Shown: positions 43,638 through 52,289 of the stretch, piece after piece
How the letters are laid out: each line of letters starts with the position of its first letter
Numbering within the stretch: the stretch's first letter is position 1
From: Methanoculleus sp. MH98A
GTDB taxonomy: Archaea > Halobacteriota > Methanomicrobia > Methanomicrobiales > Methanoculleaceae
Length of the DNA: 62,021 nt
Assembly (NCBI RefSeq): GCF_000691865.1
Contig: NZ_JMIO01000037.1
Span: forward strand, 1 to 62,021
Direction of reading: 5' to 3'
Notes under the pieces: model-generated
What the model was told of the DNA's origin: nothing
The model's input: the letters and a program-made list of their open reading frames with translations, nothing else
The model's database searches: none
Translations under genes and position numbers: made by a program

Positions 43638-43676
43638 GGAAGACTCCAAATACCACAATTTCAAAGGAGTGATAGG

Positions 43677-44623
43677 ATGCAACCCAACTCGAATAACTCG
43701 GATAAGAAACCGGCCGACAGGCTCCTGAAGATGCCGGGCAGACGCGAACGCGGGCCGGTCGACTTCAAGTCAAAGATCGCCGAACATGAAGGCGAGATCA
43801 TGGCGATCGCCACGAGAAACGTTGTTGTGGCGCAGCAGACGACCACGATCATCCAGCAGTCGGGATCATGACCCGGGAAGGGTTCCGCAGACTGCCGGTC
43901 GTCGACGCGGGGACGCACCATCTTCGGGGGATCGTGACCGTCGGCGACATCATCAACTTCATGGGCGGCGGCGATAAGTTCAACCTCGTTCAGGTGAAGC
44001 ATGGAGGGAACTTCCTCGCGGCCATCAACGAGGGGCTCCGCGAGGTCATGACTCCGCACCTGGTCACCATGCCCTTAACCGGCACCATCGCCGACGCGGT
44101 CGATATCATCGTCAACAAAAATATCGGCGGAATTCCCATCACCGACACGGAAGGGGGACTGAAGGGCATCGTGACCGAGCGCGACGTGATGAAGGTGCTC
44201 ACCACCGAGCACTCGGGCCGCAAGGCGGAAGATATCATGAAATCTTCAGTACGCGTCACCGGCCCCGACACCTCGATCGGCAACGTCTGCCGGGAGATGG
44301 TGAAATGCCGGTTCAGGCGCCTTCCGGTCGTTGCCGACGACGTCCTCTGCGGGATCGTCACCGCCACCGACATCATGAGTTATCTCGGGAAGGGCAAGGC
44401 GTTCGAGCAGCTGACGACCGGGGACTCCGCAGAGGTCATGGGAGCGCCGGTGAGGTCGCTCCTCTCCGGGGAACTGCACACCATCACGCCCGACCGGAAC
44501 ATCCATGACATCGCTCTCGAGATGATCCGGCGGCGTGTCGGGGCGTTCCCGGTCATAGAAGACTCGCACCTTGTCGGTCTCGTGACGGAATACGACCTTG
44601 TGAAAGCATTTTCTGAGGAGTGA
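43677..44623 (+). pseudogene. Four-CBS-domain protein with single-base frameshift
   Basis: The first frame starts at ATG 43677 after the fine ribosome site aaaggagtgat and stops at 43871 in the first CBS domain. The second (from 43868) continues TREGFRRLPVVDAGTHHLRG. Adding one g after 43856 (cag-gca-gtc) restores IIQAVGIMTREGFRRLPV without a break, giving about 315 residues: a basic N-terminal segment (about 1-45) and four CBS domains (for example REVMTPHLVTMPLTGTIADA, AEDIMKSSVRVTGPDTSIGN). It is the middle gene of the operon. A sequencing error is the simplest explanation, because flanking coupling and both halves are intact. Confidence 0.8.
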
Positions 44624-44630
44624 TGCGAAG

Positions 44631-45470
44631 ATGCGGGCCATTGATGTGATGGCATCTCCGGTGTACGTCGTTGCACCGGAGGATAACGTCGCCTATGCGC
44701 GAAATCTCATGCTCAAACACCGGGTATCGAGGCTGCCTGTCATGGAAGGAGACAAACTCCGGGGCATCCTTACCAAGAAGGATATCGCTTACCGGCTCAG
44801 ACAGACTGAACCGATGTGGCGGCGGCGCCCGATCGACCGGATTCCGGTCAGCGTCCTGATGGCACCGGAGCCGATCACGGTAGCGCCGGAGACCACCATC
44901 CGCGATATCGCAACCATCATGCTCGATAAAGACATCTCCGGGATTCCCGTGATTGAAGACGGCAGGGTGAGCGGCATCGTCACCAAACTGGATGTGATGC
45001 GTTCGGCCCATATCCGGGGACTCACCGCAAAGGTCAGCGAGATCATGGAGGATGCGGCCACGGTCAACCGGTATCACTCGCTCGATCACGTCATCGACAC
45101 GATAAAGGGAAAAAACGATAAACTTATTGTCGTAAACGACAATGGGAGCCTTGCCGGCATAATTACGGAGAGTAACCTCGCATTTTACGAGTATCTGGAC
45201 GAGCGAATGAACCTGCCCAAAAAGGATGTTACTCACCTCAGGAAAGAGGGGCCGGCGGGGCAGAAACGCTTCAGATACGTCGTCGAGGTATCGGCAGTTG
45301 CAGAAGACATCATGAGCCGCCCGGTCATCACCGTATCCCCCGATGCATCCCTCCAGGATGCCGTCGGGTTGATGCTGGAGCACCAGATCAACAGCCTCGT
45401 CGTCGTGGAGAACGGTGATATCCGCGGTATGCTCAAGAGAGATGATATCATCAAGGAAGTGGCAAAATGA
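44631..45470 (+). CDS. Four-CBS-domain protein
   Basis: The 279-residue protein has four CBS domains (about 1-57, 70-128, 132-190 and 218-279): AIDVMASPVYVVAPEDNVAY, VSVLMAPEPITVAPETTIRD, VSEIMEDAATVNRYHSLDHV and AEDIMSRPVITVSPDASLQD. A linker of about 25 residues with a KKDVTHLRKEGPAGQKR segment separates the last two. ggagtgatgcgaag precedes the ATG, 7 bases after the previous stop. Its own stop overlaps the next start. Confidence 0.9.
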   Translation: MRAIDVMASPVYVVAPEDNVAYARNLMLKHRVSRLPVMEGDKLRGILTKKDIAYRLRQTEPMWRRRPIDRIPVSVLMAPEPITVAPETTIRDIATIMLDKDISGIPVIEDGRVSGIVTKLDVMRSAHIRGLTAKVSEIMEDAATVNRYHSLDHVIDTIKGKNDKLIVVNDNGSLAGIITESNLAFYEYLDERMNLPKKDVTHLRKEGPAGQKRFRYVVEVSAVAEDIMSRPVITVSPDASLQDAVGLMLEHQINSLVVVENGDIRGMLKRDDIIKEVAK

Positions 45471-46249
45471 GCGACAGATTTCAGGTACTCGTCAAAGACG
45501 TGATGGCGAAACCGATCACCATCGCGAAGTCCGCCTTTGTCAGCGAAGCGCTCGATAAGATGCTTGGCGAAGGCGTCGATCCGCTTATCGTGACCAACAA
45601 CGGCACGGTCATCGGAACGACGTCCCGCGCGGCAATCGCTGAGACGCTCGGGAGCAGGAAGACCCAGGCGCTGAAGGCCACATCCATTCATGTCGCGAAC
45701 ACGGTCGAGGAAGACTTCACCTCCGCGTATCCCGACCAGAGCATCGACATTCTGGTGCCGCTGCTCCAGCACTACAAGCTGGTCGTGGTCTTCGATGCCG
45801 AGCACCGCCTGATCGGGCAGGTGACGGCGGGCGACCTCTTGAAGGTGCTCCGCCCGCCGGGCGGCATCCTCGACGTCATGGAGCCGGCGCACACCATTCA
45901 GGGCGAGGAACGCGCCGTCCATCTCCGCCGCAGAATGCTTGACGGCGAGATCGACCGGTTCATCGTCGAGGACGGCGATAGAGTCCTAGGCATCGTCACG
46001 GAGACCGATGTCGCAAAGGCGCTCCATGCGTTCAAGGATCTCGTGGAGGGGACGCACCAGGACTACCGGATCAGGAACCTCCTCGTGCGTGACATCATGA
46101 CCGCGCCCCTGATCGCAGTGGACGCGGATACGGACGTCTCCGACGTCATCGACCTGATGCTCAAGAAGAACATCAGTTCCGTCCCGATCAAACAGAACGG
46201 CAGGATTACGGGCGTCGCGACCCGGAACTCACTCGTCCAGGCCCTGTGA
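45467..46249 (+). CDS. Four-CBS-domain protein, last of the CBS operon
   Basis: The 260-residue protein contains four CBS-like repeats. The first and last are clear (VKDVMAKPITIAKSAFVSEA, VRDIMTAPLIAVDADTDVSD); the middle two are more divergent (PDQSIDILVPLLQHYKLVVV, GEIDRFIVEDGDRVLGIVTE). There is no added domain. The ATG at 45467 overlaps the previous stop (ATGA). After it comes repeat island C, so the operon ends here. Confidence 0.88.
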   Translation: MSDRFQVLVKDVMAKPITIAKSAFVSEALDKMLGEGVDPLIVTNNGTVIGTTSRAAIAETLGSRKTQALKATSIHVANTVEEDFTSAYPDQSIDILVPLLQHYKLVVVFDAEHRLIGQVTAGDLLKVLRPPGGILDVMEPAHTIQGEERAVHLRRRMLDGEIDRFIVEDGDRVLGIVTETDVAKALHAFKDLVEGTHQDYRIRNLLVRDIMTAPLIAVDADTDVSDVIDLMLKKNISSVPIKQNGRITGVATRNSLVQAL

Positions 46250-46254
46250 AGGAA

Positions 46255-47140
46255 CCTGAAACCAACTCTTTTTCGGCGGGGAGCTTGATGCTCCGGGTCT
46301 AAATCTCAAAGTGTAGACTTGCGGGAACTCATTGAAGGGCGACTCATTGGATGTCCTTCAGACCATCGCTCATCGCGTACACGGATTCCCATCGGATATC
46401 GCCACGCACTGCCCCCGCCCCTTTGGGGCGGGGTGCGACTGCTGGAACAGCAGGAGTTTGAGCACCGTCAGGTGTGAGTTGCGACGGGCCACGGGGCCGG
46501 AGCATGAGCACCGAAGGTGCGATTGAGGAGCGCGAAGCGCGGGTGGGGTGGGGGGTTACAGGTATTGTTGTATCTGGTGGAGACAGGGGAGGGGGGATGC
46601 TCCCCCCTCCCCGTCAGCCCCACCTCGCACCTTCGGTGCTCGAACTCCTGTCCGAAACCCTTCGGGTTTCTCAAGCTCCGGCCCTGCGGGCCCTCGCATC
46701 CTGCGGACAGTCGTTCTTCGGAGCGTCGTTCCCCCAATGGCGATAGCCCCACGGTCCAGCGTACGGGGCTTTGTCCTTGCATCTTGAATATCCCTGCTTC
46801 TGCAAGACCATAACCACCTCTCATGCTCTCGCCGCGACCCGCCCCCTCCCCATCCTCACATAATGCTAGTGCCGAAATCTCCATCCGCCCCGTTCGCTCG
46901 CACCTGACGGTGCTCGAACTCCTGCCGTTCGTAGGCGCATCTCCGGTGCTCCTGCTCCGCTCCTCGCACCTAACGGTGCTTACGTTCGCTATCGCTCACG
47001 CCTCGCACGTAACGGTGCTCACGCTCACTACGTTCGCGCCTCGAAGACCTTCGGTCTTCTCGAACTCCTGCTCTACGGGCAGTCATTCCGTCCCCCCGTG
47101 CCAATTATTAATACCCCACAACCAGAAACGGTATCTCGAT
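46255..47140. repeat. Non-coding island C of dispersed hairpin repeats
   Basis: No gene. It holds the richest set of hairpins: gcacc-ttc-ggtgc (46627-46639), gaaaccc-ttc-gggtttc (46654-46670), gcacc-tgac-ggtgc (46900-46913), gcacc-taac-ggtgc (46966-46979) and gaagacc-ttc-ggtcttc (47043-47059). A perfect 12-bp G/C palindrome at 46586-46612 (loop tgc) follows gagacag. Copies on the other strand occur at about 46420-46530 (gagcaccgtcaggtg). Frames such as 46823-47146 are repeat artefacts fused to dys. Confidence 0.75.
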
Positions 47141-47146
47141 ATTTCC

Positions 47147-48112
47147 ATGAAACCTACGCAGCCAGTCAAACCAAACAGCGATATAACGGCCCTCTTAGAG
47201 TCCATGAGCAAGACCGGCTTTCAGGGGAGAAAACTCGGAGAGTCGCTCGGCATCTGGACCAGGATGGTCGCCGATCCGGACTGCACGATATTCATGGGAC
47301 TGTCGGGCGCGATGATCCCGGCAGGTATGCAGAACGTGCTCATCGAACTCGTCAAACATCGCTACGTCGACGTCATCGTCTCGACGGGCGCGAACATCTT
47401 CCACGATACCTGCGAGCACCTCGGGGTCCGGCACTACCTCGGCCACCACCACGCGGACGACGAGGCGCTCTTTAAAGAGGGGATCGACCGGATATACGAC
47501 GTCTTTGCCTACGAGGAGGAGTTCCGGAGCATTGATGCAGAGATTTCGCGGTTCGCCGACACCATAGCGCCGTTCCGGGGTTCGTCGCGGGAGTTCATCC
47601 GGCTCCTCGGGGACTGGCTCCGCGAGCAGCGGCCGGAGGGACAGTCGCTCGTCGCCACCTGCACTGAGTACGGCGTCCCGATCTTCATCCCCGCCCTCTG
47701 CGACTCGTCGATCGGGATCGGTCTCGTGATGGCCCGCCGGCGCGGGGTCGACGTCGATATCGACCAGCTCGCCGATACCGACGAGATCACCCGTATGGTC
47801 GAGGACGCGCAGAAGACCGGCGTCATCTACGTCGGCGGCGGCGTCCCGAAGAACTTCATCCAGCAGACCCAGGTCATCGCGTCGATCCACGACCAAAACC
47901 TCGGCGGGCACGCCTATGCCATCCAGTACACCACCGACGCCCCCCACTGGGGCGGTCTCTCCGGGTGCACGTTTGAAGAGGCAATCAGCTGGGGCAAGGA
48001 GGCGCCTGCGTGCCCGCGCGTCCAGTGTTTCTGCGACGCCACGATCGCGCTTCCCATCGTTGTATCGGGGCTGATCGGGAGCGGTATCGAGCGCGCTCGC
48101 CGGTCTCCCTGA
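47147..48112 (+). CDS. dys: Deoxyhypusine synthase
   Basis: Uses spermidine-derived aminobutyl and NAD to modify a lysine of translation factor aIF5A, the first step of hypusine formation. The 321-residue product is full length for the archaeal family: LLESMSKTGFQGRKLGESLG (about 15-34), MGLSGAMIPAG, VSTGANIFHDTCEHLG (NAD site region), TCTEYGVPIFIPALCDSSIG, and EAISWGKEA, whose Lys is the catalytic residue. ATG 47147 gives the proper start; a longer frame runs through repeats. Confidence 0.93.
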   Translation: MKPTQPVKPNSDITALLESMSKTGFQGRKLGESLGIWTRMVADPDCTIFMGLSGAMIPAGMQNVLIELVKHRYVDVIVSTGANIFHDTCEHLGVRHYLGHHHADDEALFKEGIDRIYDVFAYEEEFRSIDAEISRFADTIAPFRGSSREFIRLLGDWLREQRPEGQSLVATCTEYGVPIFIPALCDSSIGIGLVMARRRGVDVDIDQLADTDEITRMVEDAQKTGVIYVGGGVPKNFIQQTQVIASIHDQNLGGHAYAIQYTTDAPHWGGLSGCTFEEAISWGKEAPACPRVQCFCDATIALPIVVSGLIGSGIERARRSP

Positions 48113-48181
48113 ACACCACAATCATTATTAATTGACGGAGCCAAAATTAGTAGGCACAAGTCATAGAATGCTGTGTCTGGA

Positions 48182-48200
48182 GCAACACATCGCGTGTTGC
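48182..48200. promoter_or_regulatory. Hairpin upstream of tRNA-Ser
   Basis: gcaacac-atcgc-gtgttgc is a perfect 7-bp stem with a 5-base loop. It lies 27 bases before the tRNA-Ser 5' end and after the AT-rich promoter-like segment near 48120-48150. It may be in the leader of the tRNA/ribosomal transcript or form a processing signal. Confidence 0.4.
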
Positions 48201-48226
48201 GAGTGTCGAAAGATGCGAAGTTCTAT

Positions 48227-48311
48227 GTTGAGGTAGCCAAGCCTGGTATGGCGCAGGTTTGCTAAACCTGTGTCCCCCTGGGACTCGAGGGTTCAAATCC
48301 CTCCCTCAGCG
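48227..48311 (+). tRNA. tRNA-Ser (anticodon GCT)
   Basis: An 85-base class II tRNA with a long variable arm. Acceptor gttgagg pairs with cctcagc (48304-48310), discriminator G at 48311. The anticodon loop ttgctaa gives GCT, reading AGC/AGU serine codons. The T arm gaggg-ttcaaat-ccctc is perfect. There is no intron and no encoded CCA. It directly precedes rps13, so it may share the transcript of the ribosomal operon. Confidence 0.95.
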
Positions 48312-48345
48312 CTTTCACCGACAACGTCGATGATGAGGCGATCAC

Positions 48346-48795
48346 ATGGATGAAGAAGAGATAAAGTACTTTGTTCGAGTCAGAAACACTGATCTCGACG
48401 GCACCAAGGCAGTGCATATCGCACTGACCGGGATCAAGGGCATTGGTCCGCACACGTCGCGCACCATCACCGCCCTTGCCGGCGTGGACCCGCATGCCAT
48501 ACTCGGCAAGCTGGACGACGAATCCGTCGGACGGATCGCAAACGCCGTCGACACGTATACCGAACAGGTGCCCGACTGGATGGTCAACCGTCCTAAGGAC
48601 GTCTACACCGGAGAAGTCCGCCACCTCCTCGGGGCGGACCTCTCCATGATGAACGACGACGACGTCAACCGCATGAGGAAGATGCGGAGTTACCGCGGCA
48701 TCAGGCACGAGACCGGGCAGAAGGTCCGCGGCCAGCGCACCAAGTCCACCGGAAGAACCGGCACGACCGTCGGCGTCAAGAGGAAGAAAGACTGA
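48346..48795 (+). CDS. rps13: Small ribosomal subunit protein uS13
   Basis: A ribosomal head protein that contacts the P-site tRNA. The 149-residue product shows the helix-two-turn-helix [12 protein letters not shown] (about 26-37) and the basic C-terminal tail [20 protein letters not shown] that reaches into the decoding centre, of archaeal length. It is the first protein gene of the rps13-rps4-rps11-rpoD cluster. gaggcgatcac precedes the ATG. Confidence 0.97.
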   Translation: MDEEEIKYFVRVRNTDLDGTKAVHIALTGIKGIGPHTSRTITALAGVDPHAILGKLDDESVGRIANAVDTYTEQVPDWMVNRPKDVYTGEVRHLLGADLSMMNDDDVNRMRKMRSYRGIRHETGQKVRGQRTKSTGRTGTTVGVKRKKD

Positions 48796-48806
48796 ACGGT
48801 GATTGA

Positions 48807-49355
48807 ATGGGATATCCAGGAAAAAACCACAAGCAGTACGCGACGCCCAAGCGGCGGTTCGAGAAGACCAGACTTGAGGACGAAAAGCGGCTCATCATCG
48901 ATTACGGCCTGCGGAACAAGCGCGAACTCTGGAAAGCCCAGAGCGTGCTGCGGAAATACCGCGCCGCTGCCCGTGAACTGGTGGCGCTGCGCTCGGGTGG
49001 ACTCAGCACGGAGGACTACCAGAAGAAGAGAGACCAGCTCGTCAACCACCTGTACCGCTACGGTCTCGTCGGCGAGAACGCCGATGTCGGTGACGTCCTC
49101 GCGCTCAAAGTCGAGCAGCAGCTCGACCGCCGGCTTCAGACGCTGGTTCTCCGCAGGGGGTTCGCACGATCCCCCAAGCAGGCGCGCCAGTTCATCACCC
49201 ACGGCCACATCGCGATTAACGGCCGCCGCGTGACCATCCCGGGTTACCGGGTCGAGAGAGCCGAAGAGGCCGAGATCAGCTACTACGGGCCCTCCCCGCT
49301 CACGAACGAGGTTCACCCCGAGAGAAGCCGCATTGCTCGCGCAGGAGTGAGGTAA
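48807..49355 (+). CDS. rps4: Small ribosomal subunit protein uS4
   Basis: A primary 16S rRNA-binding protein. The 182-residue archaeal form starts [18 protein letters not shown] and contains the S4 RNA-binding domain (about 105-165; [20 protein letters not shown] then [15 protein letters not shown]). Spacing to rps13 is 11 bases; rps11 follows after 4 bases. No zinc-binding cysteines are present, as usual in archaea. Confidence 0.97.
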   Translation: MGYPGKNHKQYATPKRRFEKTRLEDEKRLIIDYGLRNKRELWKAQSVLRKYRAAARELVALRSGGLSTEDYQKKRDQLVNHLYRYGLVGENADVGDVLALKVEQQLDRRLQTLVLRRGFARSPKQARQFITHGHIAINGRRVTIPGYRVERAEEAEISYYGPSPLTNEVHPERSRIARAGVR

Positions 49356-49359
49356 AACC

Positions 49360-49749
49360 ATGGCAGAAGAGAAATGGGGCATCGCGCACATCTATGCCTC
49401 CTTCAACAACACCATCATCACCGTCACCGACCTCTCCGGAGCGGAGACGGTCACCAAGAGCAGCGGCGGCATGGTCGTGAAACAGGACCGGAACGAGAGC
49501 TCGCCGTACGCAGCCATGCAGATGGCGATCCAGGTCGCGCAGAACGCACGGGACAAGGGCATCACCGGTGTCCACGTGAAGGTCCGCGCACCCGGTCGGG
49601 GCAAGCAGCGGAGCCCGGGGCCCGGCGCCCAGGCAGCGATCCGCGCCCTTGCCCGTGCAGGGATGAAGATCGGCCGCATCGAAGACGTCACCCCGGTGCC
49701 TCACGACAGCATCCGCGGCAAAGGCGGCCGGAGAGGAAGGAGAGTGTAA
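49360..49749 (+). CDS. rps11: Small ribosomal subunit protein uS11
   Basis: A platform protein near the E site. The 129-residue product includes [20 protein letters not shown] (about 7-26), the conserved [20 protein letters not shown] region, and the basic tail [12 protein letters not shown]. gaggt lies before the ATG. Its stop overlaps the rpoD start by one base. Confidence 0.97.
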   Translation: MAEEKWGIAHIYASFNNTIITVTDLSGAETVTKSSGGMVVKQDRNESSPYAAMQMAIQVAQNARDKGITGVHVKVRAPGRGKQRSPGPGAQAAIRALARAGMKIGRIEDVTPVPHDSIRGKGGRRGRRV

Positions 49750-50579
49750 TGGAGATAGCGTTTTCTCGACTGGATGAGAGAGTCGCCAAATTCACCCTGA
49801 GCGGCGTTTCGACGTCGTTTGCCAATATGTTCCGGCGGGCGATGATCAGCGAAGTGCCGACGCTCGCCATCGAGGATGTCCGCATCTACGACAACACAAG
49901 CGTTCTCTTCGACGAGATGCTGGCGCACCGCCTGGGACTCATTCCGCTCCGGACGGACCTCAAGGTCTACAAACCGCGCAGCGAGTGCTCCTGCGAGGGC
50001 GTCGGATGTTCGGCCTGCACCGCGACCTATACGCTCTCCGTCGAGGGGCCGAAGACCGTCACCTCAAGCGACCTGATACCGCAGGACCCCGACGCCGCAC
50101 CGGCGGAGGCGGAGATCCCCATCATCGAGCTCGCAAAAGACCAGAAGGTCGTGCTCGAAGCGCAGGCAGTCGTCGGCACCGGAAAAGAGCATGCCAAGTG
50201 GCAGGCGACGACCGCCTGCGGCTACAAGAACTACCCGGTGATCGCCATCGACGCGAGGTGCGACGGGTGCGGCATGTGTATCGACGAGTGCCCGAGGAAC
50301 GTTCTCGAGCCAGCACAGGGCAAGGTCCGGGTCGTTGAAGGGCGGCAGGAACTCTGTTCCCTCTGCAAGCTCTGCGAGCGGGCATGCCTTGCCGGCGGCA
50401 TCGGCGACGAGCCGGCCATCCATATCAGCACCGATGCGGAGAGATTTATCTTCGTGGTGGAGAGCGACGGCTCGATGCCCGTCCGCGAGATCATCGAGAG
50501 AGCGCTACAGTATATCCAGAAATCATCAGACGACCTGGTAGACGTGATGAACGAGATTACGGGAGAGGGGACTGAATGA
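49749..50579 (+). CDS. rpoD: RNA polymerase subunit D (Rpo3) with 4Fe-4S domain
   Basis: The archaeal counterpart of bacterial alpha and eukaryotic Rpb3, scaffold for polymerase assembly. In 276 residues the alpha-like dimerisation parts lie at about 1-50 and 225-270 (FANMFRRAMISEVPTLAIED). Four Cys at about 78-90 (CSCEGVGCSAC) lie in the insert. A ferredoxin-like domain at about 175-220 has two complete motifs, CDGCGMCIDECP and CSLCKLCERAC, enough for two 4Fe-4S clusters. Overlaps rpl18e by 4 bp. Confidence 0.97.
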   Translation: MEIAFSRLDERVAKFTLSGVSTSFANMFRRAMISEVPTLAIEDVRIYDNTSVLFDEMLAHRLGLIPLRTDLKVYKPRSECSCEGVGCSACTATYTLSVEGPKTVTSSDLIPQDPDAAPAEAEIPIIELAKDQKVVLEAQAVVGTGKEHAKWQATTACGYKNYPVIAIDARCDGCGMCIDECPRNVLEPAQGKVRVVEGRQELCSLCKLCERACLAGGIGDEPAIHISTDAERFIFVVESDGSMPVREIIERALQYIQKSSDDLVDVMNEITGEGTE

Positions 50580-50944
50580 AGAAGACAACCGAGAATAAAT
50601 CGAACCCCCGGCTGACCGCCCTCATCATGACGCTCAAAGATGCGTCACGCGTGCATGAGGCGGGTATCTGGCGCGAGATTGCAAAGAGGCTGGATGCACC
50701 CCGGAAGAACTACGCAGAGGTGAACCTCAGCAAGATCAACCGGTACGCGAACGAAGGCGAGACGATCCTGGTGCCGGGCAAGGTGCTCGGCAGCGGCGCG
50801 CTCAGCCTGCCGGTGAAGATCGCCGCACTGGACTTCTCTGAGGCGGCGGTGAGCAAGATCACCGGCGCAAACGGGACGTGCATGACTATCGAGGACCTCG
50901 TTCGGGACAACCCGAAGGGGAGCAGGGTACGGATCCTCAGGTGA
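50576..50944 (+). CDS. rpl18e: Large ribosomal subunit protein eL18
   Basis: An archaeal/eukaryotic-specific ribosomal protein of the uL15 fold. The 122-residue product includes [20 protein letters not shown] (about 9-28), [20 protein letters not shown] and [19 protein letters not shown], as expected. It overlaps rpoD at its start and ends 5 bases before the rpl13 ATG. Confidence 0.96.
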   Translation: MKKTTENKSNPRLTALIMTLKDASRVHEAGIWREIAKRLDAPRKNYAEVNLSKINRYANEGETILVPGKVLGSGALSLPVKIAALDFSEAAVSKITGANGTCMTIEDLVRDNPKGSRVRILR

Positions 50945-50949
50945 GACGA

Positions 50950-51372
50950 ATGGTTACAGTTATCGATGCAGACGGATTACTGCTCGGAAGGATGGCCAGC
51001 ATCGTCGCGCAGCGTGCGCTTGCCGGCGAGGAGATCGCCATCGTGAATGTGGAAAAGGCAATCGTCTCCGGAAACAAGGCGCAGGTGCTCGCGAATTACA
51101 CCACGAAGCGCGAGCGCGGATCCCGCGAGGGCGGCCCGTTCTTCCCGCGCAGGCCCGACCACATCGTCAAGCGCACCATCCGCGGGATGCTCCCGTACAA
51201 ACGCGAGCGCGGTATCGCGGCATTCAAGCGGATCAAGACCTACGTCGGCGTTCCAATGGAGTTCGACGGGATGGAGACGGAGACGCTCGAAGCGGCCCAC
51301 GTCGACCGGCTGGGCAGCACGAGATACGTGACGATCGGGGCGATAAGCAACAACCTCGGAGCAAAATACTAA
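50950..51372 (+). CDS. rpl13: Large ribosomal subunit protein uL13
   Basis: An early-assembling 23S rRNA protein. The 140-residue product includes [20 protein letters not shown] (about 4-23), the family VVNVEKA-like strand ([14 protein letters not shown]), and [20 protein letters not shown]. The ATG at 50950 follows aggtgag; a GTG three codons earlier overlaps the rpl18e stop and is less likely. Confidence 0.96.
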   Translation: MVTVIDADGLLLGRMASIVAQRALAGEEIAIVNVEKAIVSGNKAQVLANYTTKRERGSREGGPFFPRRPDHIVKRTIRGMLPYKRERGIAAFKRIKTYVGVPMEFDGMETETLEAAHVDRLGSTRYVTIGAISNNLGAKY

Positions 51373-51385
51373 ATGAGGTGATGAA

Positions 51386-51787
51386 ATGGCAAAGATCATC
51401 AATTCAAGCGGTAAGAGAAAGACGGCAATCGCCCGCGCGACCTTAAAGCCCGGCAGCGGCCGGGTCCGCATCAACTCCGTGCCCCTGGAGATCTACGGGA
51501 CGGAGTTGCTCCGTCTGAAGATCGCCGAGCCGCTGCTGCTCGTTCCGAACGCGCTCGACGGCGTCGACGCAGCGATCGACGTCTCCGGCGGCGGGACGAT
51601 GGGACAGGCAGAAGCAGTCCGGACGGCGCTCGCGCGCGGCATCGTGGAGTGGCACAACGACCCTCAGATAAAGGACGCATTCCTTGCATACGACCGGACA
51701 CTGCTCGTAAACGACTCGCGGCAGAAAGAGAGCAAGAAACCGCACGGCCCCGGCGCACGGGCGAAGTTCCAGAAGTCCTACCGGTGA
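51386..51787 (+). CDS. rps9: Small ribosomal subunit protein uS9
   Basis: A protein near the P site. The 133-residue product includes [20 protein letters not shown] (about 7-26), [19 protein letters not shown] and the conserved basic end [17 protein letters not shown], whose terminal Arg contacts tRNA. A gaggtgatg site precedes the ATG. Confidence 0.97.
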   Translation: MAKIINSSGKRKTAIARATLKPGSGRVRINSVPLEIYGTELLRLKIAEPLLLVPNALDGVDAAIDVSGGGTMGQAEAVRTALARGIVEWHNDPQIKDAFLAYDRTLLVNDSRQKESKKPHGPGARAKFQKSYR

Positions 51788-51821
51788 GCAAAAGAGATAT
51801 AAGGGATACTGGACCATTATT

Positions 51822-52010
51822 ATGATACCCGTACGATGTTTTACATGCGGTAAGGTCGTCTCTACAGCCTGGAAGGAGTTCAAGGAGCGGCGGGATGCAG
51901 GCGAGGATCCAAAACGGATCCTCGACGATCTCGGTCTGGAGCGTTACTGTTGCAGGCGAATGCTGCTGACGCACAAGGAAACAGTGGAGGACCTGAATCC
52001 GTACCAATGA
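51822..52010 (+). CDS. rpoN: RNA polymerase subunit N (Rpo10)
   Basis: A 62-residue zinc-bundle subunit (Rpb10 homologue) that holds subunits D and L in the polymerase. The zinc ligands are CFTC (about 6-9) and the CC pair in [11 protein letters not shown]. The N-terminus [11 protein letters not shown] is nearly invariant in archaea. The tRNA-Pro gene begins on the base after its stop codon. Confidence 0.97.
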   Translation: MIPVRCFTCGKVVSTAWKEFKERRDAGEDPKRILDDLGLERYCCRRMLLTHKETVEDLNPYQ

Positions 52011-52084
52011 GGGGTCGTGGGGTAGCCTGGCCATCCTATGGCGTTCGGGATGCTGTGACCTGAGTTCAAATCTCAGCGACCCCA
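52011..52084 (+). tRNA. tRNA-Pro (anticodon CGG)
   Basis: The 74-base gene has a perfect acceptor stem (ggggtcg 52011-52017, cgacccc 52077-52083), discriminator A at 52084 and anticodon loop ttcggga, giving CGG for proline CCG codons. The T arm ctgag-ttcaaat-ctcag is perfect; the anticodon stem uses several G-T pairs. No CCA is encoded and no intron is seen. It lies between rpoN and rpoK without a gap from the rpoN stop and is almost certainly cut out of the operon transcript. Confidence 0.95.
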
Positions 52085-52114
52085 TTTTATCATTAATGAT
52101 TTTGAGGCTGCACG

Positions 52115-52282
52115 ATGGAATCATATACCCGGTATGAACGGGCGCGAATTATAGGGGCTCGTGCTCTCCAGATCTCGATGGGTGCTCCTGTTCTGGTCAA
52201 AACACCAAAAACAGAGCCGCTCGAGATCGCACTTGAAGAGTACGATCAAGACATGATCCCTATAACGGTGAAGAGAAAGTAG
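52115..52282 (+). CDS. rpoK: RNA polymerase subunit K (Rpo6)
   Basis: The 55-residue Rpb6/omega homologue stabilises the large polymerase subunit. The product reads [20 protein letters not shown] (about 4-23), the invariant core of the family, followed by [20 protein letters not shown] and a basic end. It is short, like other euryarchaeal versions without the acidic N-terminal tail. ttgagg lies upstream of the ATG; eno follows after 7 bases. Confidence 0.95.
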   Translation: MESYTRYERARIIGARALQISMGAPVLVKTPKTEPLEIALEEYDQDMIPITVKRK

Positions 52283-52289
52283 TGATCAG

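Noticed and set aside
43850-43875. Programmed ribosomal frameshifting in the CBS gene
   Set aside because: No slippery heptamer or downstream pseudoknot is evident; a missing base explains the break more simply.
47195-48121. 308-codon minus-strand frame
   Set aside because: It is antisense to deoxyhypusine synthase, which has clear family motifs.
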